Source: Rhodamnia argentea
Taxonomy: Eukaryota; Streptophyta; Magnoliopsida; Myrtales; Myrtaceae
Assembly (NCBI RefSeq): GCF_020921035.1
Contig: NC_063160.1
Span: forward strand, 19,627,595-19,691,594
Reading direction: 5' to 3'
DNA: 64,000 bases
A program made the translations under genes and the position numbers. Below are positions 12,001 through 25,800 of this stretch, in pieces (within the stretch, counting starts at the first letter, position 1; each line of letters opens with the position of its first letter). The notes below the pieces were generated by a model, which made no database searches, was not told where the DNA came from, and was given only the letters and a program-made list of their open reading frames with translations.

Positions 12001-14040
12001 TACAAATTCCTAGACAAACGCACATCAGTCTTCCTGTGACCAAATACCACTTGAAAATCAAGTGGTTAAAAAAACCAAATTTTGCGAAACATTTATAGAA
12101 ATGTTCTTCCAATCTTTAGGGGAAAAAGGTACAATTTGACATCTTTTCAAGTATAAACGAAGCTTTTCATTAAAAAAAAAAAGTAGAAATGAAACTAGAT
12201 AAGAAGATGTTAGAATAAGTCGCAATCTTTCAAGCACTCCATAGCTAGGAGGGAAATAGCTGGCCAAGTTTTACCAATTTCATGAAGTTGCCAGATATCA
12301 ATAGCAACTTGATAAAGAGTGTCTTTCAAAGTTGTTATAATTTTTACTCAGATTTTGTGAGAAATGAAGTTAACAGAAAAAGGGGAAGAAATGCTGCACA
12401 GAGGAACCGCTTGCCCGTTTAGGGTATACAATATTCTATACAAACTTGCACTTAGAGATCATGTTCCTTTAACGTAAAGAAGCTACAAATTTTCCAACAT
12501 CTTGTTGATAATTAACAGAGAAAGAGGTTAGGAACCTTAAAATAATATGTTTCATCACGGATCACACTTCGGAACCGCTTCTATATTTCGACATTGAGAG
12601 ATGCGTATGTGTCATTAAGTTGTGGTCTGAGAACATGTTTTACAGGCGAATGCAATGGTTGTATGGGGCTGATATCGAGATGCTGAATTACAGTATTGCT
12701 AATGCCTAGAAGAACATGACAGGGCAATTAATTCAAGATTCATTTATAAACCCCACTTAACAGCATCAACTTCATTAAGGTGACGACCACCTCGTGGTGA
12801 TTCTATCCAGAAAGATTATTAGGAAAACGTGCAATAAATGAAGAAACATGCTTGTGAAGTATTGATTCCATTTAGATTCTGTCGACAAGGATCCACGGGA
12901 CAAGAGATTGAGAGTATATTTTTTACTCCTCCACGCTTATGACATGATGAGTAGCCTCACAGAAATATGATCTGTAACACGCGAGAGTGAGTAAACGTTG
13001 CTTTACCGAGTACCTAATAATAAAATTCATCTTTATGATTTAGTTAAGATTCGAATGAGCTCATGGCAATTTCTATGTACCATAGCACCTGCTTTAGTAA
13101 TTTAAGTTTTATCCATCTTCTAGAGCATGTATAATGAGCCTTAGCTGCGTGTGCTCAAGGGCACGCGTTTACTTGCTGATAGAAACAATTTGCACAATTT
13201 TTTGTTACCATAAGGTATCGAACCATAGGATGACAAAAATATGACCTCGATACCATAGTAATTGAATCGTATTAATGTGATATAAACATCGATTTTTCTC
13301 TGTATTTCTGTATAATATAAAGAAGAGCATGACCGATTGAGTAAGCGCTTCTTTTAGGGGCAAGATTCATGCATGCCATTGATGAAGATTGGAATCGCAT
13401 AAATATAGTATCGATTTTGTTGGTGTGTTAATGGCGAGTACTATATTTATTCTTGAATTGAACTGTACAATTGGTGGCGTGAAAAGAATTAATTCATGTT
13501 CATCTCACTACTTATTGAAATCAGAGAATCTGAAGGCACAAGCATTTATAGTGCAGATTAGATCATCAGATTTGATCATTTAAGATGCTCTCAAAAAATG
13601 ATTTGTTGCTTTATGGAAAGAAGATAAGGGTTTAATTTAACAAAGATATCATGTACTTGGCGCAAGAGTGTCCTAGTATAATGCATGTACATTGAATGCA
13701 GATGGACGAACATCAAGGTGAAGTAAATATAGGAAGAAACATTCTACAATTTATGATTTAGCGAAGAAAACAGTTCAATTGCGCTTGATTTTTTAACGAA
13801 AACATATAAACATGTAATGTCAACTTCTTTGGCTTAATCACATGAGTATATTCATAATGACATATATAAGAAGAAATTCATGTGGTGTTAGGTTAGTTTG
13901 CTTTGACTAATGAAACACAAGCGAACGTGTTTACACATAATTTTGCTTATCTAGAAAAGCTAAATAAAAATCTAGAAATGATTCAGAGAAATGTCTTATG
14001 ATGATAACATTTCATGCAATGGTTGAGGGAGAAAAATGCC
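9090..14040. other. Gene-poor spacer upstream of the bHLH gene
   Basis: No supported gene. The first 500-1000 bases should include the bHLH promoter. The rest is AT-rich with simple tracts: a T/C-rich stretch near 10825-10850 and GAA repeats at about 10861-10880. The ORFs, all under 100 codons, show no domain, and no tRNA-like A/B box pair was found. Confidence 0.5.
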
Positions 14041-14300
14041 TTATGGTAAAAATTCTGTTCTCGAGAACAATTTCTTAGTATAAATAATTTTTTCTAATTC
14101 TATTCTCGAGAACAGGGAAGCAGATTTTTTTTTTTTTTTTTTTGCTTATGGCTTTTGTTTCAAATATGCTCCTTGGCCGCTAATCTGTTCCCTAGAACAG
14201 AAAAACTAACTAACGTTATCAAATAAATTTCTGTTCTTTTTCTGTTTCTGAGAACAAAAAAAACAGAAATCGGAGGAATAGGAGTGTTACCAAACAAGCC
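14041..14300. repeat. Repeat with four TTCT-GAGAAC palindromes, possible hAT-like remnant
   Basis: Four copies of a 12-bp near-palindrome, GTTCTCGAGAAC or variants, lie at 14057-14068, 14102-14113, 14188-14199 and 14245-14256. The right side ends in GTGTTACCAAACAAGCCCTC, which resembles the outer end of many plant DNA-transposon derivatives (TTTGGTAACAC in reverse). No matching left terminus or clear target-site duplication was found, so this may be a truncated element. Confidence 0.5.
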
Positions 14301-14531
14301 CTCAAAGCCCGGGAAATAATTGGACAAAGGAGTAATGGAGAACCCCAGAAATTAGGATCGAATAGTACTTATTGACAACCTCAAATAGAACCCAAGGTTC
14401 TTCCTCGTGCAAGCCCATTATAAAATGTTGAAAAGGAACACTTCATTTATCGAATGCCTAACAAATACAAAGATTCAGAATAAGTTGATGATATCTGCTG
14501 CTTTTTTTCAGCTTTTTAAATGATGATGGTC

Positions 14532-14533
<2 letters not shown>

Positions 14534-14570
<37 letters not shown>

Positions 14571-14572
14571 TC
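14534..14572. repeat. AAT/ATA trinucleotide microsatellite
   Basis: About 13 uninterrupted ATA units. Confidence 0.95.
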
Positions 14573-17500
14573 AAGATGTCTGATAAATCAATGTTGGTTC
14601 TTTTTCCCACTATTGTTTTTATCAATATATAAAGAAATTCTGGGAGTGATGTCACGGGATGTCATCAAACATTATTTTATCCCAATGTGCAAGGATGACA
14701 ATAAAACCACGACGATTTGCCGCGTGGAAACTTATGTTTGGCTTGAGTTGACTTGGCCATGGGCATTTATAGTGTTTAGTTAATGTAGTTGACGATGCAT
14801 TTGGATGGGACGAGTCCCTGAACTTTCACCATATCTCGTGGAACTCGATCCATTTGAAAAGCCAGGTTACACTACTGAGAAAAAAATCTAATTATATTCA
14901 TATACATGAATATATGAGACTCACCTGATTCAAGGTTTTCGATATGTACGCACGGTTGGAGTCGAAAATATATATCTTCATCTAAATGCCTAGCTATGCA
15001 ACCAATGTTATTTTCCCTTTCCAGGGCCTTTTGAAAAGGTAATGTTCATTCTCTAGCAAGAGGGTCTCCATATGCATGCATGAACTCATCAACCTTGGCC
15101 TCGGACTGATAGCATCAACTTCTTCATTCCCATATTCAAATAAATCGAGAGCACTAAATGGGATATTCCTTTTTTATGCTAAATTGAGCATAAGTTTGAA
15201 AACTTGAGCAAAGTCATAAATTTGACATTTGAGCTAATGCTTTTCCTTTTTCTTTTTTTGATCGGAGACATTTGAGGAAATGTCAAAACCTTAAAAAAAA
15301 AAAAAATTTATGGTAATGTCAAAGCCATTTGTGCTAGCTGTTTAATGCAAATGTCAAAACTTTGAATTTTTTATGAAAAGCCAAAGGCATTGTGCTAGCT
15401 GTTTGATTTTACAAACGATGATGAGTATAAGACTGATTTACTAAGAATGGTTCACCAAATTGTTGGTACTAAAGTGATGGAGAAAATATAATTGAATGGT
15501 GACTCCCTCGCAATCTACCACTTTATTTAGTTTATCAAGGAGTAGTACAAATGGTCGCTAGCATTATTTGTATTGATCGAGTCACCAAATATATGGTTTC
15601 TAGAGACGTTCAAGTCATTCTCTATGATACCTAACTTTTTAGTATTATATGATTTTCTTGACCGACGTGTGCATACACTATACAGAGATAATTTGAGATT
15701 ATATTTTTAAACAATGAAAAAATTTTAATAAAGACAAATTATCAGCTAATTTTTCATGCTCAATCATTTGAATAATTGTAGCAATGAAAAAATAGTACAT
15801 ATTCTTAATGAACTAAGTGTCCAAAGAGCATTGTAAAGCAACCAATTAAGGAAACTTTATAGTTTTCAATGTATTGATTGCCCTCGTGTTATGCACATCG
15901 AACACCTTAAAATCAAATTATTCCACCTAAAGGATATTTAACATGTGCTGCAGAAGCACTCGAACAGGAGCGATGATATTATACCATACTGAATTAATAA
16001 CTTAAGTAATGCAATTCTACATCTACATTAGTCATAAACCCTAATAGCAATGTAAAAATCTAGCTAACATGAAAAACCAGATTCCAGTGCCATAAAATAG
16101 CCAGATTCCTGCAACTCCTGATTCATTCATATGCCAAATTAGTTATTGTAATAACTTAATCTCGAGAAGATCTGAATGATCAGTCTGATCCACGAAGGCT
16201 TTGTTCCTATTGGCCGTGCTTTAAATGAACCCAGTGTTTTATTTAGCCAGTCGTGGCTTAATTTGTAACTCCCAGTTCATTCTTCTAAATCGAGCAATTG
16301 TGTTCATTTATTGCTTTGTCGACTTTGATCACTGAACTTGGGCCATCTTATGGCCGCGGTGGAGAGATGTCCACAACATGGTCCACGTACTATATTCTAT
16401 TCTCTTACATTACTTTAAACAAAGACGTGTGGGAGCACTATATTTTATAAGAAAACAACAATTTAGTCCTCACAAAAGCAATCTTTTAATATCTCGAAGT
16501 TGCACGTATGGAGAGATTCTAGTCAAACCCATCTAACCCTAGTTTGATTTACTTCATTTAAGATGAGTCAAAGTGAAGTTTGATTTTGGAAGCATATGTT
16601 TCAACAGGAGGGAGAAAAAAATTATGTAAGGAGTTCCAATTTTAACTAGGGTTTGGCTTTGTATGTGGTCCATCATTTGCAGAAATTAGGGAACTGATTG
16701 TTATTTAATGGGGATTCAATTTTCTTAAACCTCTTAATCAATGCTTAGTTGGGGAGTTATTGCGATTAACAGAGAAGGCATGTTCCTAATGCAACTAATT
16801 AAAACAAGACATCCACCTGATCAGAAGATGGATGACATCAATGATGATGCACTCTGTTTCTCTCTTTTTACCTAGCTAAGTAGCTAGCTACAAAGAAATG
16901 TAAATTTCCGCCAAAGGGAAGTACATAGAAATATCAACAAAAATGAAAAGGCTTAGTGAAGCTACAAGTTGGAAATCTTCGCTTGTGATCATGATTTGCA
17001 GGATGAATACTCCACCAAAGGAAGCAAACCAACCGCAGTAGTTTGTTTGATAATCTATCAATTGCTGTATGAGTTTGCAGTTGCAGTGAACGAAACTTTG
17101 GTTGGCATATTCAGGTCACTAATAATCCATTAATGGAGCATAATTTTCGTTAGTTTAGTATCAAATTGACATAACATTAACTCCCTATTGACTTGCCTCC
17201 ACAACCTTATTGGTCGAGCTTATATAACAGAATGTAAGCTATCACTATATTATTCATCTGGGGTTAAATTTGTCCTACTAATGATTAGTTACCTTTGCTG
17301 TGAGTCAAACAATTCAATAAACTTGAAATTTAAGGAGGATATACCTCATTCAATCATATGTTCAATTCATTTTAGAATTCAATCATTGTGGACACTTTGC
17401 TAATCACGATTAGTACTCGGCTCTGCGTCATCTCTAGCATCAACAAGGTTAACTATATGTCTCCCAATCTATTTGACTCATCATTCTTCAAAGTACAGCT

Positions 17501-19334
17501 TGCAATCGAATTCAGCAACTGTGAGGTTTTTTAAATTCAGAATAATTCCCTACTCCATCTAATTATGAATACATTGGTCAGATCGGATCTTCGTGCAAGC
17601 ATCATGCCTATACCAGCTGCGAAACATGCGGAACTACCGCGAGAATTGATTACTTTCTTTGACATGTTCAATCCTATTGAAATACCTTATAGCCATGCTG
17701 ATTCAGTTCAGACATTTCTTATGTTAGTCACAACTTAGCACTAATCTCTCTAGATATAGCTAAAAGTTCAACGTTGGATTAACCCCATCAACTGATTCAG
17801 AAGGGAAGATTTTGTCTTGTTTGTTTTGATCGCAAGATGGTTAATTTCCATTTATTGTGTTTTTCATCATATCTGCTCTAATAATTTAGAAAGGAGAAGC
17901 TAATGCAGGGAAATCAACTAGGGTGATGACAAATCGACAACAACACGGAAAGTAAAAGAAAAAAAAAAGCCAAGCAATCTGCATACTTCCCGATCAGTTT
18001 GATCAGTAAACGATCACAAATAAACTTACCAACTAGGGAAAGAACTCCAATCAGTGCATAAAATTAGGGTTTATAACTCATAAATGCATAATATTTGGGT
18101 GTGAGCTGAGTTCAAGTGAAGAGGTATTTGCTGTTGGGATGGAGTTCATACTCAATTGATAGAAAGGCATAGGGGCCACGCTCGGTGGGATTCTCTGTCG
18201 GACGTTTGCCTGGTTTAAAGATAAACCTTGTATCTTGATTTCTCTTTTTTCCCTTTATTCTCTATTTCGTTGTGTTTGTACATCTAATCCTAACACTTGC
18301 ATTGTTTCTTTTTTTGAAGAAGAAGCATTATTACTTCCATGAGTAATTGTATAATTAGGTAAGTAATTTACTTTTTCCATGACAAATGACTACATTGAAT
18401 GTCATATCAAAGAACTAGAGGCATTCAATGTACCACATGGGAGTTCCTACATGAAAGCAAGTTCTTTCCGACAGATTCAGCTATTAAAAATGAAGAAGAA
18501 AATTTCAAGCCCTTTAAATGTCAACATATATACTTATAATATTAAGGGGGGCTTTTTGAGCAACGTGGTGGGACTGAGAGAATAAATGTTGATCAACCCC
18601 CATGTCCTAATGTCAACATATATAAGTTTTCTATAGTTTAGAAACATTGAACCGTTCCCACATGTACTTGCTTGAGATCAACATCTCCAAGAAGCACCAA
18701 ACCAATCATCAAGCTGGTGATCCACACAAAACCCTAATTTTTAAAAGCCAAGCACAAAATTGTTCATCAACATATCCCTCTGCCATAACACGAAAGGTCA
18801 CGTGAATTTGTGGAGAAATTGTTCTTCATTTGATAGCTCTCTTTGTCATTTTAATATTTACTAAGTTGGTCGGTTATATCGACATATTCTAGTTGATAAG
18901 TAGCATATTTTTGTCCTTCGAAATATAAAAAAGACTTTTTTTTTGTGCCGGCAAATTTAAATAGATGTTTATAAGTGTCAAAAGTTATTATACAAAACAA
19001 TCTAACCGATACTTTTATTTCGCTAATTTGTTGATGATTTATCAATACTTTTGATAAAATTGTCAAGCATTATACTAGCTTTCTAATTTTTATTTATGAA
19101 CTCATCGACATTTTGAGTTCAGTTCTTATTAAGGAAATCTGGGATGAGAAGTGTTGCACCCCCTCGAAATGGATGCATGCACATCAAACCTCCTATGGTG
19201 GCTGCCAAAGCTCCGAGTGAACCCTAAATAGGCCATGGACTTGGATCTACCAAATGATAAAAATGCCTTTGAGATTCAATCATAAACCACTTTTACATAA
19301 ACCTTCTAACCTAAAATGCCATGACATACCAAAT
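14573..19334. other. Gene-poor AT-rich spacer
   Basis: No supported coding region, RNA gene or intact transposon was recognised. Open frames are short and lack domain motifs. Homopolymer A and T runs occur near 15290 and 18940. Confidence 0.45.
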
Positions 19335-20015
19335 TTTTCTCCGTTTAATTAAGTAACCAACTAGTTTTGAATTATCAACATCCATTTGATGTATTTACGG
19401 ACATTTATTTGGTTTTGTCTAAACTTTACCAATTTTTCAAATGAGTTGTTAAACTTTCATTTACGTTGGTTACCTACCCCATTAATTACCATTCCTTTCT
19501 AAAAGTTACAAATCTTAATTTGAGTAACTTATTAACTATTCTCCTATTAAGTGACCAATTATTTTTTGGATACCAATTTTCATTTGAGTTTTTTTACCAA
19601 TTTTTATTTGGGTTCTTTTTTCAATCACCAACCTTTTCGATTTGTTATCAACTTTGATTTTTTCTTTCTTCCCAAGGCCTTAAATTCACCAACTCTTCCA
19701 TAAACCTACCAACATCATTTGAATGATTTATGAATTGTGCTCGATTAAGTTACCAACTAATTTTGAGTTATCAACTCTCATTTGAGTCCCTTATCAATGT
19801 GTATTTGTTTGTTTTTTGAATTTACCAACTTGTTTATTAAGTTACGAACTTTCATTTGCCTCACTTACCAACCACTTTGATGATTCACCAACTTTGTAAA
19901 AATTACCATCTTTTTGTGTTTTGCTAACTTTTCTACAATGTAGTTATTGACTAATTTTTAATTATCAACTTTCAATTGAGTTACTTACCAATGTTTGTTT
20001 TTTTTTTTTTGTAAA
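19335..20015. repeat. Degenerate array of short ACCAACTTTCATTTGAG-like units
   Basis: Variants of ACCAACT, TTGAGTTATCAACTTTCA and CATTTGAGTTACTTACCAAT recur every 30-80 bases. Better-preserved longer units start near 19350, 19745 and 19935 and share the order GTAACCAACTA, TTTTGA(A/G)TTATCAAC, CATTTGA. Period and copy number are uncertain because the copies are strongly diverged. Confidence 0.55.
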
Positions 20016-20869
20016 TACAAACTTTCATTATGATTTACCAGCATTTATCTTTCTAACTAAAGTCTTGAATTCACTAACTCCTATATCAAATTACTCACAT
20101 TAATGTATTCATTACTATTGCAATAACATCAATTCAGCTTGGTACTTTTCCCGTACAATAGGTTTAGAAATTTTTTGGTACTTTTCCCCACTTATGAGCA
20201 ATATCCAAAATGTGAAACTGCACCTTCATTAAAGTAAGTTTCTTCCCATAGTGCTTTGTGATGACAATTAGTAGTTTACAAGCCACATCGAATTGGAAGA
20301 TTCTTTTTAGTTAGAAGGGACAAAAAAGAATTTCAATCCACTTCTTCATTTCTTTTTACTCCCTTTGACACTAATTTATTGGTGGTCCATGGCAGTAAAT
20401 GCCCGACGTGAACACGATCTTCCTTATAGAAAGAAGGAAACAAGAATATTCCCCAAGGATTTAAGAAATTGGTTTCAGCAAACATTTCCATGCCATATGT
20501 GAGAGGACAACTTTGTACCTTGGTAGTGCAATGCAATGCCTTCTGTCCGATTGATATTCTTCGTTACTTTGATTTTACTCCTTTATTATTAATATTCTTT
20601 GGGACAAAGTTAATTGGCAGTTGCTCAATTCAAACAAGCAAAATGCATCAGAGGGGTGTTAGGAACAAAAAAAATATCGAGAAAACTGAAGAGTCAATTT
20701 AGATTAACTGAAGTGGACTAAACTTTTGCGTTCATTCGAAAAAACAACAATCCAGGTTCGATCTGTGATTTCTATTTTTAACATGGTCTAGATCACCGTT
20801 GAGTTGACAAAAGAATGAATACCAACAAAAAGGAAATGACTATCAATCAGGGCAAAGAAATAGAAACGA

Positions 20870-21720
20870 CCAGAATGATTCCTATATTTGATTCCATGCA
20901 TTGAGCACAGATTGCTCGAGTTTGAGTCAACTCAACTATGTTAGTTCAAGCTTTTTGCGGAATTGGCTAGACCACATATACCCCAATGTTGCCCTCTTTG
21001 TGTGCTACATGTATGGAATTGTATCGTAGAACAAGAAGTAGCGGTGAATGTTTCTATTCTACCATTCATTGCTTGGAGAATCCCTGGATATAGGACCGGA
21101 CCCAACATATAATGTACAAACCCACTCTAATGGGAGTCGATAATGATTGTCTAGCCTGAAGAATTTAGACGAAGCGCAGCCAATGATATTCAATTGAATC
21201 ACATAACAAAAGCAAGAGAGAGCGTGCGGGTACATATACCTAAAGTGGATCGAGCGGTAAAAAAGGCGCATTTTAGTGCAACAGCTAGGATTCAAATTGG
21301 AGCTCCATGCATCGAGCGCATTTCAAGTGACAACCGTACCGAGATACACAACCTCCTAGTCCAATCCTTATCTCCTGAGGTTCATTATTGGCGGGGATCA
21401 GACGGATCTCCTGTTAGGCCAAAAGGGTATACAGGACTCCTACTAATATCCTTATCAGTAGCGAATCTAAAGAAAGAGTCGAGGGAGAATAGAAAGATGA
21501 AAGGAATGCATCAGTTTTTCCAATCCTCAACATCAGAAGATCTTGTCCAGTCAATTTATCGTTCGAAGTCAATAAGAGGAGGGGAACTGGAACTAGCACT
21601 AACGAACGCTAAGCTCTCTCGTCTAACCTATTGGCATCAAGATGAAACTTTATGGGCTGCGTGAGAGAGACTTCAGTCATAATCTGTGGGTGATGCACTT
21701 TACCACTTCTTTTGCCTAAA
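20870..21720. other. Possible organellar (mitochondrial-like) DNA insertion
   Basis: Base composition changes abruptly from the AT-rich flanks to a more balanced, purine-rich sequence. It is open for 156 codons on the plus strand (21194-21664), but no known domain is visible. The texture resembles plant mitochondrial intergenic DNA. This judgement rests on composition and general look only; no mitochondrial gene was identified and the ends are approximate. A diverged nuclear repeat is the alternative. Confidence 0.35.
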
Positions 21721-22864
21721 GAAAGCTTAGTTCCCGGCGTCCAACTATTATTCTGCGTTTTTGCTTCAGATGGGGCTATACCTCTCCTTCAATTAGAAAA
21801 TGGTTTCGGCTTTGGGAATAATCAGGTAAAACTTTGTTCAGATGTCATATATTAAAAGTAGAAGCACCCAATTGGTCTATTGGTTTATAGCACTGCCGTT
21901 ACCCAGTATACAAGCTGACACGTCACACGACCGACCTGAACAACGTAGGTAGGCAGATACAAGGTCCTAAACCTACCAATCTAGCCATCGCAGATTCCAA
22001 GCCAACAAATACTTTAATTCAGGCACACCATGCCATATAAGCTCCATGCCACTTTGGGTTCATCTTTCGAATCCATTGATGATCATCCCAAGTTGCGTAA
22101 TCTTTCAGTTCCATCCTAGCAAACAATTTACTGGAAGATGGACTTGACAGTAAAGGATTATGGGCAAAAAAGGGTTCAGGCGTCCATCTGTACTCCAGTC
22201 GTTCATTCCATGTGGCCAGGCCAAGACCAGTGTTAAATTCAGCAAGCATCAGATTCATACATGATTGATGTCAAGTCCACCAGTAGTGCAGGCATAAATA
22301 TCCCAAAGTAACTTCATCCCTTGATTGGGCCCATCCGTCATTACGGAGTTTGCAGCAGGTTACACCAGAATAAGCCATCAGTCCACCATGATACTTCAAG
22401 TATAACAATCTCCAGTAGGCATGCACAGTGCAGCTGTCACCAACAGTATCTTGGGCATTTCAGAGGAACGATCCACCCAAGGCCAGAAGTACTAAATGTT
22501 TTGGCAAACAAGCAGTCCGGTGACAAATGTGAAGTATCTTAATTTTGTCAAATGGGTAAAAAATTTAGCTCATCCAGGTTTAGACTAAAGAGGAGGGATC
22601 ACATGATAAATACATTCCCAAATAGTTCTCTCTTGAACCAATTTCTCATTTCAGCACAAGATTAATACCATAATCAAGTGACATCAATTAAACAATTATG
22701 GTCTCATGCTACACAGATTCAGAGTGGTTCCCTTCCTACCAGAGATGACAAGAACCACATCCATTCAAAGAGACAAGCAGGGAACAACAGAACCTGTGGA
22801 TACCACTAACCGGGATGTCTACAAACAAAACTTGCGCACACAATTCCATTGCCTGGATTTGCAA
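21721..22864. other. Spacer and 3' side of the ZFPL1-like gene
   Basis: It probably contains the 3' UTR of the minus-strand ZFPL1-like gene. A minus-strand ORF of 79 codons (22258-22019) is Trp-rich, but I do not recognise it and see no conserved motif. Confidence 0.45.
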
Positions 22865-25800
22865 TCACTGCTGCTCATCATTGTGCAGGTCATCTGCAAA
22901 GCCCCTCTGTGCAATTCTGTAATACAGTATGCCCATAGTTGCCAAACATGCCCTGCACAGATTTTGAAAAATTCCATCACAAGACCACTAATCGATGTTA
23001 GGAAACATAAGATTTCTTTTGAAAGATTAGATATTATGCGAAACATCACTACAGATTGAGCTCCAAGGATAGAAATAATTTGTTATGTTGTGGCTCGAGT
23101 GACAATTGTATTGAAGCCACATGGTATTAATGTATATTAGCCCATCTTTTTCCTGTAAAACGCTGTAAAAGCTGGAAACTTTTGCATGCTATCTCATATG
23201 AGTACTTCAAAGAACTCAAAAACAGTTAGTTAGAAAAAAACAACCATCTTTTCCGGCTGCCAGGTGCAAATGGCAGAAGCCGAGTAAAATAAGGTAAATC
23301 AAGGGGCAAGACAAATCCTAGCATATTTCATCCTATTCAGATCTTCCTCTACCCCCTCTCCCCCATTTTTTAAAGCGAGCACAAGTCATAAAACAAGAGA
23401 ACCACAAGATAAAAAGTGGCAGATATTACATGATTGCAATAACTAATAGCATCTTCCTTGGATCCATCCTCGATTGTCTTTGATGCCGTGTGCGACCTTC
23501 GGGAGCATCATCTGCATTTGATGAATTTTTGCGTGGAGGTGCAGTCACTGGCAGAGTAGGCAATGCACTTGACCAGAAAGGAAGCAAGAGCCTAAGGAAT
23601 TTATGGCGAAATGGGCCTGCAAAGCAAGATTTTAATATCAAGCTTTTCCAGGGAGGCTTGACCATTTATATTAGGAAAAATGAAAGTGCATGCATATTCT
23701 CCACTATTTTTCTGCTCTCTCACTTTAATTTCATCCTCGTGTTAAGGTGGTAATATCCAAAAGACCACATTGCATCTAACAGTTTAAAATCCATCACATT
23801 TACTGAAACATCAGGCTAGTATTCACAGTTAAAAACACTTCAAATGGTAAGCAGCTTCACTAATCCAGATAAAAACCAAACTTTGAAAGGTGAAACACAA
23901 GGAACAAAATAGTTAATTTATCTGATCCACATTTACTGCACCTCTTCGACTGTACTTCTTCCTATTCGCATCTTCATCATCAGCATAATATGACATGTCA
24001 GAACTTTGCCGATCAACATTTAGAGCACCTTTTCTTGTTGTAGCACCAGGCTGCATTGCAATATCATCAAAGCAAGATAACATATATGTCAAGCTGAATG
24101 TTCTGCAAAAACCCATCAATATCTTTCCAAAAAGATGCGCGAACCCAAGAACGAATCACATGTCCTATTGCTATTGTTTAGAACCTTACACCAACAGGAC
24201 TTGAGCTTTTCATGAAATTCTCTGTTGAATTGGGAACATCTATCTCCACAATATCTGAAGAAGATCCATTTGCATACATTCCATCCGTTAACATCAAGGG
24301 TGCTGAGGATGATGATACATTGACTGAAAGATCTGAGGCATGTGAAGGTCCATAGGCCTCTGCTTTTACAACTGGATGGTTTCCAAACAAGTTCTTCTCC
24401 ATACCAGTCTGAAAATGTTGAAACAGAACTTTAATCAAAACTCTAATGAACACAAGTCAAGGACTAGGAAAAAGTAACTACTATATTAGACACTTCCAAT
24501 TTCCATGATCAGCATATCAGCACTTTGGCCCAATACATTTATGAATAAATTCCCAATATAGTACTTGTGTCAAACTTACACTGCTGCTAGATCTTTAACA
24601 GGGAACGAAAAGTAATATGAAGGACACCAGAGTGGCTAATGAAACCTAAACTCCAGCCTCCATGTGTCAAATTACAAAGATGGACCATCATAAGTGGTCT
24701 ACCAATGACCAGATGAACGCGGAACAGAAACAGTATCTCAGAATATAGTAATTGATGACAAACCGACATCTGTTGTCGTCTATGGGACTAAAGGCAATTA
24801 TTTGTACCATGAAACAAAGGAAATGGCAAAGTAAATCAAGCACACATATTAATCCAAGTACCATAATGTGGAAAAGGATCTTGTCAAGTAAAGATAAATT
24901 ACCTATTATTTAATCATCTCTCTGTTAATTTAACAAGTCCAAAATGCGAGACAAGAAACCTTGAAGAAAGCAAATATGCATCTCAGAAAACTCAGATGTG
25001 GGGTCCTCGAAACTTTAGTCTAAGCTGTCTCATATAAGAGTAATAACAGTGACAAGGTAAATGAAAAGGGCCCTTCCTGAATAGAAGCATGGAGATGATA
25101 AGGTCCACTGGACCAGTGAAAAAAAGATCATTCATTTTGGCTTTACAATCCATTCTGTAAAGTGGATCCTCTCAGTAAGAAATGCCAGATGCACATTTGT
25201 AACAACAACAAATTAATCTTTGGTTTCTAGTGGACAACAACTAAAGTTACAGCACATAGAATTTGAGAAACTAAAAAGGTAGGAGACAGAAAGAACACTA
25301 AAGCGTTTAACGAGAATTGAGGTGTCAATCAATTCTGGGCATAGTTAATAACTTAATAGCACACACAATCTCTAAGAGGAGGGCAAGTGCTGTCCATCTA
25401 GCCGACCTTCGTTGGGTAAAAGCGGGTTGCTGACAACATTTGCATTTGAAGAACAAAATAGCGGTAAGCGAGAAGAGTTCACCTGCACAATAGCTTCCTT
25501 CAGCTGAGAATGAAAACGTGATCCTGAATCTTTAAAACTCTTGGGAGGCCATATCTGGAAGAAGATGCACATGAGAAAAATAATCCATGTTTCACATTAT
25601 GCTGGAACTTATGTAGATGTACAAATACATGTTCTTGAGATTATGGATATATATACACATACATATTCATACTTAAAGCATGAGTAATAGAATGGCACAG
25701 ACTAGTACATTTCCCAGAAAGTGGATGGTCCGATTAAAGGAGTAAAAAGCACATAAGAGAACGGACCATGTAAAAGAACATAGCGAACGCCTAATGATCG

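Noticed and set aside
13205-13225. GGTTCGATACC on the minus strand resembles a tRNA B box.
   Set aside because: The T stem does not pair and no A box lies at the right distance.
22019-22258. Minus-strand 79-codon Trp-rich ORF.
   Set aside because: No recognised family, no splice partner found, and it lies in the likely 3' region of the ZFPL1-like gene.
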